A stretch of DNA of 64,000 bases from Pseudomonadota bacterium. Lineage in GTDB: Bacteria > Pseudomonadota > Alphaproteobacteria > UBA1280 > RI-95. Location of the stretch: assembly GCA_016125375.1 (NCBI GenBank), contig WGLU01000001.1, positions 372,001 to 436,000 on the forward strand. Reading direction: 5' to 3'. Positions 1-9,490 of the stretch are shown here, in pieces (within the stretch, counting starts at the first letter, position 1; each line of letters starts with the position of its first letter). The notes under the pieces are model-generated. The model made no database searches. It worked only from the letters and a program-made list of their open reading frames with translations, and had not been told where the DNA came from. A program made the position numbers and the translations under genes.

Positions 1-820
1 ATAGCGCCAAAAGGCGTTGCAGACCAAAAAACACCATACCGGCGACCATCCCCACATGCAGGCCAGAAATGGCCATCAGGTGGGCCAGACCACTGGCACG
101 GAAGTCTCCCGCCACGTCATCTTTAACATACCCGCGCACACCGGTTGTCAGGGCTGCCGCGACGCCGTTAAACGCCCCCAGTCTGGCAGCAATACGGCTA
201 CGCACCATGGCCAGCCTGTCCAACAGCAACCGTTGCTCGGGCGGTGTGCTGTAAAAGTCCCCAAGGACCATGCCGGAGGCCCCTATTCCGTCCCAAAAGG
301 CGCTGCGGCGGTTATTATAATCGCCGTCAAAGGCGGGCAAGGCAGGCGCGAAGAGCTGCGCCTCCGCACTGACGATATCGCCTATCGCCAGTTTGGCCGC
401 ACGGCTGGCATGCACACTGAGGCGGATACGCGGGGGTACAATATCGCCTTGCGCACCGTACCCTTCTGTCCCCTCCAGCGTCAGACGCAGATAGGGTGGA
501 TTGGCTTCCATGGCGCTGACGTGACCGGTTACCCAGAGCCGCGTGCCATTGTATCGGGCGTCCAGCAAGGGTGTGGACAGTAGACGGGCATGCAGCGCGC
601 AGACTGTCACGGTTGCCAGTACCATCGCCCCTGCGGCAACCCCGACATAGACCAGCGGCCAGCGGCGCGCAAACACGGCAAAGCCCACTGCTACCATTGA
701 CAACGTAGCCGCGACTGCTACATTTGGCTCGGACGGCAGGACAAAATACAGCCACACCCCTGCAAAAGCCGCAAACGCAAGCACGAGTGTGTGCCCTGCG
801 TGGCCGAACAGACGGGTCAT
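1..820 (-). CDS. comEC: ComEC/Rec2-family DNA uptake channel, N-terminal part (runs off the window)
   Basis: This minus-strand frame opens with an ATG at 820 and stays open to base 1, so only about 273 N-terminal residues are visible. The product begins MTRLFGHAGHTLVLAFAAF and has several hydrophobic segments, an OB-like soluble region, and near the window edge the stretch SGLAHLMAISGLHVGMVAGM, a hallmark of the ComEC competence domain. The family forms the inner-membrane channel that takes single-stranded DNA into the cytoplasm during transformation. It is divergent from gltX with about 60 bp between the starts, an order common in alphaproteobacteria. The C-terminal part and any metallo-beta-lactamase-like domain lie outside the window. 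Confidence 0.88.
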   Translation of the reverse strand, partial: MTRLFGHAGHTLVLAFAAFAGVWLYFVLPSEPNVAVAATLSMVAVGFAVFARRWPLVYVGVAAGAMVLATVTVCALHARLLSTPLLDARYNGTRLWVTGHVSAMEANPPYLRLTLEGTEGYGAQGDIVPPRIRLSVHASRAAKLAIGDIVSAEAQLFAPALPAFDGDYNNRRSAFWDGIGASGMVLGDFYSTPPEQRLLLDRLAMVRSRIAARLGAFNGVAAALTTGVRGYVKDDVAGDFRASGLAHLMAISGLHVGMVAGMVFFGLQRLLAL

Positions 821-882
821 GGCATCCAGATGTTTTGTCAAAGCCGTTTAACCGATTAATACAAGTGAGAGCACTCTACCCC

Positions 883-2265
883 ATGACAACGGTAAAAACC
901 AGATTCGCCCCCTCGCCCACAGGCATGCTGCATATTGGCGGTGCCCGCACGGCGTTGTTCAATTACCTGTATGCGCGTCATACAGGCGGTGAATATCTGG
1001 TCCGTATCGAGGATACCGACGCCGAGCGGAACACGCCCGAGGCGGTGGATGCCATCCGTCAGGGTCTGACATGGCTGGGCCTGATGCCCGACAGTGACTG
1101 GGTTTTCCAGTCCAAACGGCTGGATGCCCACAAGGCGGCAGTCGAAAAACTGCTTGCCGCTGGCCATGCCTACAAGTGCTTCTGCACCACAGAAGAGCTG
1201 GATGCCCTGCGTGCCGAGGCCGAATCTAAAGGGCAAGCCTTTAAGTACCCGCACATCTGGCGCGACCGTACCGACCACCCGGCCGGTAAACCATTTGTCG
1301 TACGTATCAAGCTGCCGCTGGACGGCACCACGAGCTGGGACGACGCCGTGCAAGGACGTATCGACTACCCCAACACCGAGCTGGACGACTTCATTATCGC
1401 CCGTTCCGACGGCACGCCCGTTTATAACCTTGCCGTTGTGGTGGACGATATCGACATGGGCGTGACCCACGTGCTGCGCGGGGATGACCACATCAACAAT
1501 ACGCCCAAACAAATTGCTATCTACAAGGCGCTGGGCGCTGCCATCCCCACTTTTGGTCACGTGCCGCTGATTCACGGGCCGGACGGTAAAAAGCTCTCCA
1601 AACGTCACGGGTCTGTTTCCACTCTCGCTTACAGGGATATGGGTTACCTGCCGGAGGCGCTGCTCAACTACCTGATGCGTCTGGGCTGGAGCCACGGCGA
1701 TCAGGAAATCATGTCCATCGACGAGGCCGTGGCCGCTTTTGATATGACCCACATCAACAAGGGTCCGGCCAATTTTGACTTTGCCAAGCTGGACTGGCTG
1801 AATGCCCATTACATGAAGGCCGCCGCACCGGAGCGACTGGTGGAACTGATGACGCCGTTCCTGAAGGCACCGCTGACACCGGCTAAACGCGACTTGGTGA
1901 TTAAAGGCATGCCGGGGCTGGTCCAACGCGCCAAGCGCCTGACCGAACTGGCCGAGGCCGCCCATATCTATCTGGACGAGCCGCCCTTCGCCTTTACCGA
2001 ACAGGCTGCCACTGCATTGGCAGATGGCGGCAAAGAACGCATCAAGGAGCATGTCATTCCGGCGCTCAACCGCCTGAACGACTGGAGCCACGACGCACTG
2101 GACGGTGCCATCAAGCAGGTTGTGACCGACGGCGGGTTCAAGTTCCCGCAGATTGGCATGCCCCTGCGCGCTGCACTGACAGGCACTACACAGGCCCCGG
2201 CCGTAACTGAACTGCTGGAAGTTTTGGGCAAAGACGAGAGTTTGCGCCGCCTAAGCAGTCTGTAG
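883..2265 (+). CDS. gltX: Glutamyl-tRNA synthetase
   Basis: Class I aminoacyl-tRNA synthetase that charges tRNA(Glu) in the cytoplasm. The protein begins MTTVKTRFAPSPTGMLHIGG, carrying the HIGH-type signature as HIGG at about residues 17-20, and has the KMSKS-type loop as KLSKRHG further on. The 460-residue length fits the family. The reading frame is open upstream to 724, but ATG 883 is chosen because homologues begin right before the xTRFAPSPTG motif; upstream codons would overlap the divergent comEC start. Alphaproteobacteria often carry two GluRS paralogues, and one may serve tRNA(Gln) indirectly through amidation; which paralogue this is cannot be told from this window. Confidence 0.95.
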   Translation: MTTVKTRFAPSPTGMLHIGGARTALFNYLYARHTGGEYLVRIEDTDAERNTPEAVDAIRQGLTWLGLMPDSDWVFQSKRLDAHKAAVEKLLAAGHAYKCFCTTEELDALRAEAESKGQAFKYPHIWRDRTDHPAGKPFVVRIKLPLDGTTSWDDAVQGRIDYPNTELDDFIIARSDGTPVYNLAVVVDDIDMGVTHVLRGDDHINNTPKQIAIYKALGAAIPTFGHVPLIHGPDGKKLSKRHGSVSTLAYRDMGYLPEALLNYLMRLGWSHGDQEIMSIDEAVAAFDMTHINKGPANFDFAKLDWLNAHYMKAAAPERLVELMTPFLKAPLTPAKRDLVIKGMPGLVQRAKRLTELAEAAHIYLDEPPFAFTEQAATALADGGKERIKEHVIPALNRLNDWSHDALDGAIKQVVTDGGFKFPQIGMPLRAALTGTTQAPAVTELLEVLGKDESLRRLSSL

Positions 2266-2352
2266 ACATTTTGTCAGTTAATTCGTCAGCCGCCGTTTTC
2301 TCTGCGGGTCATAAACCTTTAGAGAGATACAAAAGCAGCTGAGGGAAGCAAA

Positions 2353-2847
2353 ATGGCAGAAAATCCGACTTTTACCATGGAACTGCGGGGTCATCAGGTT
2401 CAATTTGAGCCGAAGGCACGTGTGGAAGAAAATGGAACATTCCGTGAGCCGCGCGATGGTGAAGGTGCAGAGTTTTATATGGTTTCCCAACCGATGCGCT
2501 TTAAAGGCGTAGAGCAGGAAATGGTGCTGATTGCAGCACCGGACGGCTCCCAGCTTTTTGTTGCCGACCCGGCAAACGGGCGCGTCCCCGAGGGGACGCC
2601 TGACCTGAGCAGCCAACTGAGCGAGGTGGAGAAAGAAGGTCTGCGACGTGGTTCGCAGGAAGTACTGCTGCAAATGGCCTATAATCCCGATCTGGACTTT
2701 ACCAAACCCGGCGCCAAAGACGAGGTACGCGAGCAACTGCATGCCGCGGCTGTGGCCGGTGCAGAGCCTAACTTTTACGACTTTGCCGACGACCGCGAGG
2801 CCAACAGGCTGGCCGCCCGGGAAGCCCAATCCGGCGGACGCGGTTAA
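2353..2847 (+). CDS. Hypothetical protein, 164 aa
   Basis: I do not recognise this protein. It starts MAENPTFTMELRGHQVQFEP at ATG 2353, preceded by a GAGGGAAG ribosome-binding site. It is soluble and acidic with no signal peptide or membrane segment. The N-terminal half looks like short beta strands (FYMVSQPMRFKGVEQEMVLI, then a SQLFVADPANGR segment), and the C-terminal half is helical and Ala/Glu rich. It lies between gltX and gltA on the same strand and ends before a hairpin terminator, so it is either monocistronic or cotranscribed with gltX. Codon use matches the neighbours. Confidence 0.7.
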   Translation: MAENPTFTMELRGHQVQFEPKARVEENGTFREPRDGEGAEFYMVSQPMRFKGVEQEMVLIAAPDGSQLFVADPANGRVPEGTPDLSSQLSEVEKEGLRRGSQEVLLQMAYNPDLDFTKPGAKDEVREQLHAAAVAGAEPNFYDFADDREANRLAAREAQSGGRG

Positions 2848-2867
2848 CCGCTAACGCCCTCCATTGC

Positions 2868-2890
2868 AACGCCCCGTGAATCGGGGCGTT
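2868..2890 (+). terminator. Hairpin terminator after the 164-aa gene
   Basis: A perfect 9-bp stem AACGCCCCG / CGGGGCGTT (2868-2876 and 2882-2890) with a 5-nt loop follows the stop codon by about 20 bp. It lacks a clean T-run, and its last two bases are shared with the -35 box of the gltA promoter. Confidence 0.55.
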
Positions 2891-2918
2891 GACGTATTTG
2901 TGCGCTGCGGCGTATAAT
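2889..2918 (+). promoter_or_regulatory. Sigma-70-type promoter of gltA
   Basis: TTGACG at 2889-2894 and a perfect TATAAT at 2913-2918 are separated by 18 bp. The predicted start near 2925 leaves a leader of about 30 nt before the gltA ATG. The boxes were read by eye. Confidence 0.72.
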
Positions 2919-2956
2919 CCTGACGCAATTAATAAATACAAGGAGCATGTACTTCC

Positions 2957-4240
2957 ATGACTGCTTTGCCTAAAGACAATGCCCAAACCACAGTGTCCCT
3001 CTCGCGCATGCAGGGGACAACAGGCCCTGATGTTCTGGACGTACGCGCCCTTTACAAAGACCACGGTGTGTTCACTTTCGACCCGGGTTTCATGTCCACC
3101 GCTGCTTGCGAGTCCAAAATCACCTACATCGACGGTGACGCTGGCGTGCTGATGTACCGCGGCTACCCTATCGAGCAACTGGCAGAACATTCCTCCTACC
3201 TCGAAACCTGCTACCTGCTGATGTACGGCGAACTGCCGAACAAAGCACAAATGGCAGAGTTTGAAGCCACTGTCCGCAACCACACCATGGTGCATGAGCA
3301 GTTGCAATTCTTCTTCCGCGGGTTCCGCCGCGACGCACACCCGATGGCCGTTATGGTCGGCGTTGTGGGCGCCCTGTCTGCCTTCTATCACGACAGCCTG
3401 GATATTGAAGACGAGCGCCAGCGCGAAATCGCCGCTTTCCGCCTCATCTCCAAGATGCCGACACTGGCTGCCATGGCTTACAAATACAGCATCGGCCAGC
3501 CGTTTGTTTATCCGAAAAACAGCCTGAGCTATGCAGAAAACTTCCTGCATATGATGTTTGCTGTGCCGGCCGAAGAATATAAGCCGAATCCGGTTGTGGC
3601 CCGCGCTATGGACCTGATTTTCATCCTGCACGCCGACCACGAGCAGAACGCCTCTACCTCTACCGTGCGTCTGGCTGGCTCTTCCGGTGCAAATCCGTTT
3701 GCCTGCATCGCCTCCGGCATCGCATGCCTGTGGGGTCCTGCTCACGGCGGTGCCAACCAAGCCGTGCTGGAAATGCTCGAAGAAATCGGCAATGTGAAGA
3801 ACATCCCGTCCTTCATCGAGCGCGTGAAAGACAAAACCAGCGGCACCAAGCTCATGGGCTTTGGTCACCGCGTGTACAAAAACTACGACCCACGCGCTAA
3901 AATCATGCGCGAAACCTGCCACAAAGTGCTCAAAGAGCTCAACGTCAAGGATCCATACCTGGACGTCGCTATGGAGCTGGAGCGCATCGCGCTGCAGGAT
4001 CCGTACTTTGTCGAACGTAAGCTGTACCCTAACGTAGACTTCTACTCCGGTATCATCATGCGCGCCATTGGCATTCCCACTAATATGTTCACGGTTATCT
4101 TTGCGCTGGCGCGTACCGTGGGCTGGATCAGCCACTGGATGGAAATGATCAGCGACCCGCAACAAAAAATCGGCCGTCCGCGCCAGTTGTACACGGGTGC
4201 AACCAAACGCGACTATACGCCGATGGCAAAACGCAAATAA
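2957..4240 (+). CDS. gltA: Citrate synthase (type II, hexameric class)
   Basis: Condenses acetyl-CoA and oxaloacetate to citrate as the entry step of the TCA cycle in the cytoplasm. The 427-residue length is typical. Family signatures are plain: [25 protein letters not shown] with a catalytic-region His, GPAHGGANQ, and [14 protein letters not shown], which carries the second catalytic His and an oxaloacetate-binding Arg. The N-terminal region (about 1-60) has the beta-strand domain of the NADH-sensitive type II enzymes. AGGAG lies upstream of ATG 2957 at a slightly long distance. The gene has its own promoter and a strong terminator, so it is probably transcribed alone. Confidence 0.97.
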   Translation: MTALPKDNAQTTVSLSRMQGTTGPDVLDVRALYKDHGVFTFDPGFMSTAACESKITYIDGDAGVLMYRGYPIEQLAEHSSYLETCYLLMYGELPNKAQMAEFEATVRNHTMVHEQLQFFFRGFRRDAHPMAVMVGVVGALSAFYHDSLDIEDERQREIAAFRLISKMPTLAAMAYKYSIGQPFVYPKNSLSYAENFLHMMFAVPAEEYKPNPVVARAMDLIFILHADHEQNASTSTVRLAGSSGANPFACIASGIACLWGPAHGGANQAVLEMLEEIGNVKNIPSFIERVKDKTSGTKLMGFGHRVYKNYDPRAKIMRETCHKVLKELNVKDPYLDVAMELERIALQDPYFVERKLYPNVDFYSGIIMRAIGIPTNMFTVIFALARTVGWISHWMEMISDPQQKIGRPRQLYTGATKRDYTPMAKRK

Positions 4241-4256
4241 GCGTTACTTGCTTAGG

Positions 4257-4291
4257 GATGAACGGGGTAGCTTACCCCGTTCATCTTTTTT
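4257..4291 (+). terminator. Rho-independent terminator of gltA
   Basis: A perfect 13-bp stem GATGAACGGGGTA / TACCCCGTTCATC with a 3-nt loop (4270-4272), followed by six T residues from 4286. It is one of the strongest terminators in the window. Confidence 0.93.
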
Positions 4292-4362
4292 GTATGCAAC
4301 CACCTAAAAAATAATGAATACTTAAACGGTTAGTTAACAAATAAAACAAACCGCCTGAACCG

Positions 4363-5196
4363 ATGAACTACCGCCACGCCTTCCATGCAGGGAACTTCTC
4401 CGATGTTTTTAAACATGCGGTCATGGCGGTATTGATTGAACACCTCAAGCAAAAAAACAGCCCTTTTTGCTACATGGATACCCACGCCGGCATCGGCCAG
4501 TACGACCTGATGGCCATTCAGGCGCAAAAAACGGGCGAATATAAAGACGGCATCGCCCAACTGCTCGATGCGGCAGAAGAAGTACCTGCCCTTAAACCCT
4601 ATTTGGATGCTGTCCGCAGCCTGAACACGCCGGACACACTACGTTATTACCCCGGTTCACCCAAGCTGGCGCGGATGTTGATGCGCCCGACCGACCGTAT
4701 GGTCGCCTGCGAGCTGCACCCCGAGGATGCCCAAACCCTCAAGTCCCTCTTTAGAGGCGATCGTCAGGTTGCGATTCACCATGCGGACGGCTACAAGTCC
4801 CTCAAGGCCTTCCTGCCTCCGCCAGAGCGGCGCGGCCTTGTGCATATTGATCCCCCCTATGAAGACAGGGAGGAATTTGTCAACCTTACCAGATGGTTAG
4901 CCCTTACACATAAACGCTGGCCGACAGGTATGTATCTGGTCTGGTACCCCATCAAGGACCGTCGTCCTATCAAGCGCTTTTACGAAGAGCTGGTCGGCAG
5001 CGGCATGAACCGCCAGTTGGTGTGCGAGTTGAACCTGAACCCGGATAATACGCCGGATGCCCTCAACGGCAGCGGGCTGCTGATTATTAACCCGCCGTTT
5101 GAAGCCGACAAGAAAATCCGCAGTATTTTGAGCACATTAGAGAAGGTTTTTGATGCCAAAGGCAAAAGCCGCTGCGAGTGGCTGGTCGGCGAGTAA
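4363..5196 (+). CDS. rlmJ: 23S rRNA (adenine2030-N6)-methyltransferase
   Basis: RlmJ-family SAM-dependent methyltransferase that modifies A2030 of 23S rRNA. The 277-residue protein starts MNYRHAFHAGNFSDVFKHAV, the typical RlmJ N-terminus. It shows the SAM-binding strand DTHAGIGQYDL near residue 40 and the catalytic (D/N)PPY-type motif HIDPPYED near residue 165. It is monocistronic: the gltA terminator precedes it, and it converges with dnaE, leaving 137 bp between the stop codons with no obvious terminator. Confidence 0.93.
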   Translation: MNYRHAFHAGNFSDVFKHAVMAVLIEHLKQKNSPFCYMDTHAGIGQYDLMAIQAQKTGEYKDGIAQLLDAAEEVPALKPYLDAVRSLNTPDTLRYYPGSPKLARMLMRPTDRMVACELHPEDAQTLKSLFRGDRQVAIHHADGYKSLKAFLPPPERRGLVHIDPPYEDREEFVNLTRWLALTHKRWPTGMYLVWYPIKDRRPIKRFYEELVGSGMNRQLVCELNLNPDNTPDALNGSGLLIINPPFEADKKIRSILSTLEKVFDAKGKSRCEWLVGE

Positions 5197-5333
5197 CTGT
5201 TGTGGATGGGGGCGCATCATAGCTGCGCCAATGCCGCGGATAATCGGCCTTTTTTAGCCAACTGGGTGCCCACCTGCGCGGGCATAACACTTCTCTGGGA
5301 GCCCCCGAACCAACACGGGGACGACTCATTACG

Positions 5334-8300
5334 CTACTGCACCCGCACCTGAATGGCGGGATTGCTCTCCAGCCGCATGACGATTTGGCGGCGGGGGGTG
5401 ATTTTGCGGCCCAAATCCATGACCACACGGCCGATGGACGGTATGGGCAGCTCCAGCTTGCAGGCGGTGCGTCCGGCCTCCGCCCCTTCGAGCGCGGTTT
5501 TGATATGGTCGATGGCGGCAAGGTCGCTGACGGTGATATGCAGGGTTTGCAGCAGGCTGAGCCCCTGCTCCAACGCGCTCACGCTTTCGGCGTTAATCCG
5601 CACGTTCTCGCCCTGTAGTTCCATACGTACTTCCATTAACAGCGGCACTTTTTGCTCAATCAGGTCGTAGGCGGCCTGATAGCTTTCCGGGAACAGGGCC
5701 ACCTCGTACTGGCCGGTGGTGTCGGACAGGGTCAAAAAGCCCATGCGCTTGCCGGATTTGGTCTTGAGCTCGCGCTTGGCCAGCACAATGCCCACCACAC
5801 GGGCGGAGGTACGGCCATTCTGTGCCATACTTTCCAGCGCGGCGATGCTGTCCAACTGGCCGAGCTTGGCAATATCCTCGGCAAAGGCCTGCAGCGGGTG
5901 GGCGGACAGGTAAAAGCCGATGGCCTGCTGTTCCTGCTCCAGCTGTTCAAGCTGGTCCCACGGGGCGCGGTCGGCCAGTGGCGGCAATTCCAGCGCGGGG
6001 GCGTCGTCCCCGGCACCGCCGAACAGGCCAATCTGGTCGCTGTTCTTCTCCTCATTCACGCTTTGCATGTAGCCGAGCAGCGTATCAACGCTCGCCATCA
6101 GGCGCGCGCGGTTAGGCTCCATACTGTCGAACGCACCGGATTTAATGAGCACCTCTAACTGGCGGCGGTTCATGTGCTTGGGCGTTTGGCGGGCGACAAA
6201 ATCAAAAATATCGGTGTACGGGCCGTTTGCGGTGCGCTCGGCTTCCAGTGCCTTCATCGCCTCTTCCCCTGCCCCTTTAAGGGCGCACAGGGCGTGGCGG
6301 ATGGCATCACCTTCCACGCTGAACATGGCTTTGGAGGCATTCACGTCCGGCGGCAGGAGGGTGATGCCGTTGATATCCAAGTCCTGTTTGAACTTGAGCA
6401 CCTTCTCGGTATTACCGCGGTCGAGGGTCATGGACGCGGCCATGAACTCCAGCGGGAAGTGGGTCTTAAGATACGCCGTCTGGTAGCAGATGTACCCGTA
6501 CGCCAGCGAGTGGGACTTGTTAAAGCCGTAGCCGGAGAACTTATCAATCAGGTCGAAGATGAAGTTGGCCTGCTCGGCAGGAACCTGATTGTGCTCGGCG
6601 GAACCTTGCACAAAAATCTCCCGCTGTTTAGCCATTTCTTCGGGTTTTTTCTTACCCATGGCGCGGCGCATCAGGTCGGCACCACCCAGCGTGTACCCGG
6701 CCAGCACCTGGGCAGCCTGCATGACCTGCTCCTGATACAGGATAACGCCGTAGGTCTCTTTCAGGGTTTCTTCCAGTTTTGCGTGCGGATATTCCACCTT
6801 CTGGCGGCCGTGACGGCATTCCACAAAGGTATCCACCATGCCGGAGCCGAGAGGACCCGGACGGTAGAGCGCCACCAGCGCGGTGACATCCTCGAATACG
6901 TCGGGTTGGAGTTTTTTCAGCAGCTCGCGCATGCCTTGCGATTCTACCTGGAACACCCCGACCGTGTTACCAGCACCGAGGAGCTTGAAGGTAGGTGCGT
7001 CATCCAGCGGGATGGTGTCGATATCCAATTCTGTGCCCCGCTCGCGCATGAGGTCGAGGCAGGTTTTGATAACCGTCAGGGTTTTAAGACCCAGAAAGTC
7101 GAACTTCACCAGCCCCGCAGCTTCCGCATCGAACATGGAGAACTGTGTGGCCGGAATCTCCGAACGCGGGTCCTTGTACATGGGGCACAGCTCCTGCAGG
7201 TCGCGCGGGGCGATAATCACCCCTGCGGCGTGGGTGGAGCAGTGGCGGTATGCGCCTTCGAGCTGCATGGCGGTATCCAGCAGGAAGCGGATATCCTCCT
7301 CGGTCTTGTAAACGTCCTGCAGGCGCTCGTCATCTTCCAACGCCTTGTGGATAGGCACATCCGGCGGGCCCTGCGGAATGAAGGCGGCAATTTTACCCAC
7401 CTGCCCGAACGGCATTTCCAGCACGCGGCCCACGTCACGGATACAGCCCTTGGCCTTGAGCGAACCGAAGGTGATAATCTGCGCCACAGCTGCGTCGCCA
7501 AACTTGCGGCGGACATAGTCGATCACCTCGCCGCGGCGATCCTGACAGAAGTCGATATCAAAGTCGGGCAAGCTGACGCGCTCGGGGTTGAGGAAGCGCT
7601 CGAAGAACAGGCCGTATTTGAGCGGGTCGAGGCCGGTAATTTCCATTGACCATGCCACTACGGAACCCGCACCGGAGCCCCGCCCGGGCCCGACGGGAAT
7701 GCCGTTGCCCTGCGCCCATTTACAAAAGTCGGACACGATGAGGAAGTACCCGGGGAAGCCCATCTGGATGATGATGCCCAGCTCGAACTCAAGCCGCTCG
7801 TCGTAGGGTTTGCGTGTGGCGGCTTTTTCCTCCGCCGTCATATCTGCTGTAAAAACAAACTTCTCGAGGCGCTTGTCCAGGCCCGCCTTTGCCTGCGCGC
7901 GCAGGTCGTCTTCCACCGTCATGCCTTCGGGTGACCAGCGCCACTCCGGCATGTGGTTGATGCCTGTGGGTACCTTGAAGGCGCAGCGTTTGGCAATGGT
8001 GACCGTGTTGGCCGTAGCCTCGGGCAAATCGGCGAACAGCGTGCACATCTCGTCCTCGGACTTGAAGTAGTGCTCGGCCGAATAGCGCGGGCGCTTGGGG
8101 TCGCTGATGGTGGTACCGGCGCCAATGCACATCAGCACCTCAAAGGCATCGGCGTCCTTCTTTTTCAAAAAGCGGGGTTCGTTGGTGGCGACCAGCGGCA
8201 GGTTCAGCGCGTAGGCCATGTCCACCATGTCGGCCTCCACCTCCTGCTCTTCGGGGAGGTTGTGGCGTTGCAGCTCCACGTAAACACGGGTGGGGAATGC

Positions 8301-8798
8301 GGCCTCCAGCTCTTGCAGGTACGCGCGGGCACCGTCCAGATTACCGCTGCGGCACAGGCGTGCAAGGCGCCCCTCGCGGGCGTTGCCGGTGAGCACAATC
8401 AGCCCGTCGGCGTGGGCCTTGAGGACGGACATAGAGATTTGAGGGTCTTCATTCTCCGGGCTTTCCAGAAAGCCGATGGACGACAGTTTGACGATGTTCT
8501 TCCAACCCGTTTCATTCTGCACCAGCAGGGTGATGTGGTCGGGTCGGTAGGGGTTACCGCGGTCGTCCTTTTCTTCGCGTGTCAGGCCGATGGTAATGCC
8601 GATGATGGGCTGAACCCCCTCGCCCAGCAGGTATTTACCCATTTCCATGGCGCCGAAGAGGTTGTTGGCATCCGCCACCGCAACAGCAGGCATGCCCATT
8701 TTGGCTGCCGTCTGGCCGATTTTTTTAATCGAGCCCAAACCTTCGCACAGGCTGAAAATGCTGCGGCAATTGAGGTGGATGAAGCGCGGTGCCGCCAT
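5334..8798 (-). CDS. dnaE: DNA polymerase III alpha subunit
   Basis: Replicative DNA polymerase of family C, 1154 residues. In order: an N-terminal PHP domain beginning FIHLNCRSIFSLCEGLGSIK; the palm with the catalytic aspartates in PDFDIDFCQDRR near residue 400; fingers and the beta-clamp region; a tandem helix-hairpin-helix region around YGFNKSHSLAYGYI and later; and a C-terminal OB fold near ARVVGIVLAKRELKTKSGKR. The start codon overlaps the lolD stop by one base, so it is the last gene of a lolC-lolD-dnaE operon. This linkage of lipoprotein sorting with replication is a recurrent alphaproteobacterial arrangement. Confidence 0.97.
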   Translation of the reverse strand: MAAPRFIHLNCRSIFSLCEGLGSIKKIGQTAAKMGMPAVAVADANNLFGAMEMGKYLLGEGVQPIIGITIGLTREEKDDRGNPYRPDHITLLVQNETGWKNIVKLSSIGFLESPENEDPQISMSVLKAHADGLIVLTGNAREGRLARLCRSGNLDGARAYLQELEAAFPTRVYVELQRHNLPEEQEVEADMVDMAYALNLPLVATNEPRFLKKKDADAFEVLMCIGAGTTISDPKRPRYSAEHYFKSEDEMCTLFADLPEATANTVTIAKRCAFKVPTGINHMPEWRWSPEGMTVEDDLRAQAKAGLDKRLEKFVFTADMTAEEKAATRKPYDERLEFELGIIIQMGFPGYFLIVSDFCKWAQGNGIPVGPGRGSGAGSVVAWSMEITGLDPLKYGLFFERFLNPERVSLPDFDIDFCQDRRGEVIDYVRRKFGDAAVAQIITFGSLKAKGCIRDVGRVLEMPFGQVGKIAAFIPQGPPDVPIHKALEDDERLQDVYKTEEDIRFLLDTAMQLEGAYRHCSTHAAGVIIAPRDLQELCPMYKDPRSEIPATQFSMFDAEAAGLVKFDFLGLKTLTVIKTCLDLMRERGTELDIDTIPLDDAPTFKLLGAGNTVGVFQVESQGMRELLKKLQPDVFEDVTALVALYRPGPLGSGMVDTFVECRHGRQKVEYPHAKLEETLKETYGVILYQEQVMQAAQVLAGYTLGGADLMRRAMGKKKPEEMAKQREIFVQGSAEHNQVPAEQANFIFDLIDKFSGYGFNKSHSLAYGYICYQTAYLKTHFPLEFMAASMTLDRGNTEKVLKFKQDLDINGITLLPPDVNASKAMFSVEGDAIRHALCALKGAGEEAMKALEAERTANGPYTDIFDFVARQTPKHMNRRQLEVLIKSGAFDSMEPNRARLMASVDTLLGYMQSVNEEKNSDQIGLFGGAGDDAPALELPPLADRAPWDQLEQLEQEQQAIGFYLSAHPLQAFAEDIAKLGQLDSIAALESMAQNGRTSARVVGIVLAKRELKTKSGKRMGFLTLSDTTGQYEVALFPESYQAAYDLIEQKVPLLMEVRMELQGENVRINAESVSALEQGLSLLQTLHITVSDLAAIDHIKTALEGAEAGRTACKLELPIPSIGRVVMDLGRKITPRRQIVMRLESNPAIQVRVQ

Positions 8799-9490
8799 CA
8801 GTCTTCCACTCCGCCTTCCCGCATGGTGTAAACAACGTCACACTTTTTGGCCAGCTCGGTATTGTGGGTAACCATCAGAACGCTCAGACCGTCTTTATCG
8901 GCCAGTTGGGTGAACAGGTTAAAGACCGCATCGGCGCTGTGGGGGTCAAGGTTGCCTGTCGGCTCATCCGCTAGCAATACGCGCGGTTTGTTCATTAATG
9001 CACGGGCAAGCGCCACACGCTGCTGCTCCCCGCCGGAGAGGTGCGCCGGGTGGTGCGCCATACGCTCGGTCAGGCCAACAGCCTCCAGCAGGCCCTCCGC
9101 CATGCGCTGGGCATCGCGGGCATTCTTGTTACCGATGAGCGCGGGCATCATCACGTTTTCCAGCGCGGTGAACTCGGCCAGCAGGTGGTGATACTGGTAC
9201 ACAAAGCCAAAGGTCTTGTTGCGCAGGTGCGCCTTTTGCGTATCGCCCAAGGGAGTAACCGACGCGCCGTCCAGCCGGACTTCACCAGCCGTGGGCTTGT
9301 CCAGCAGGCCGGCGATTTGCAGCAGCGTGCTCTTGCCGCTACCGCTCTGGCCGACAATGGCCACTTTTTTGCCCGGATGAAGGTCAAGGTTGACGTTCTT
9401 CAAGATTTCCAGCGTGCCCGACGGCTGGCGGAATGCCTTGCTGATGCCGACGAGCTGCAAAACGGGTGCTGACGGGGTCTGACTACTCAC
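8798..9490 (-). CDS. lolD: Lipoprotein-releasing ABC transporter, ATP-binding subunit
   Basis: ATPase of the LolCDE machine that extracts outer-membrane lipoproteins from the inner membrane and passes them to LolA. Visible motifs: Walker A GQSGSGKSTLLQ, ABC signature LSGGEQQRVALARAL, Walker B RVLLADEPTGNLD, and H-loop MVTHNTELA. A GTG start at 9490 is chosen because it gives a 230-residue protein beginning VSSQTPSAPVLQLVGISKAF and overlaps the lolC stop in a compact GTGAGTAG junction. The frame is open further upstream inside lolC, but that extension has no family support. Confidence 0.93.
   Translation of the reverse strand: MSSQTPSAPVLQLVGISKAFRQPSGTLEILKNVNLDLHPGKKVAIVGQSGSGKSTLLQIAGLLDKPTAGEVRLDGASVTPLGDTQKAHLRNKTFGFVYQYHHLLAEFTALENVMMPALIGNKNARDAQRMAEGLLEAVGLTERMAHHPAHLSGGEQQRVALARALMNKPRVLLADEPTGNLDPHSADAVFNLFTQLADKDGLSVLMVTHNTELAKKCDVVYTMREGGVED

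Noticed and set aside
17-583. Plus-strand open frame at the window start
   Set aside because: Antisense to the clear comEC coding sequence; the translation shows no recognisable domain.
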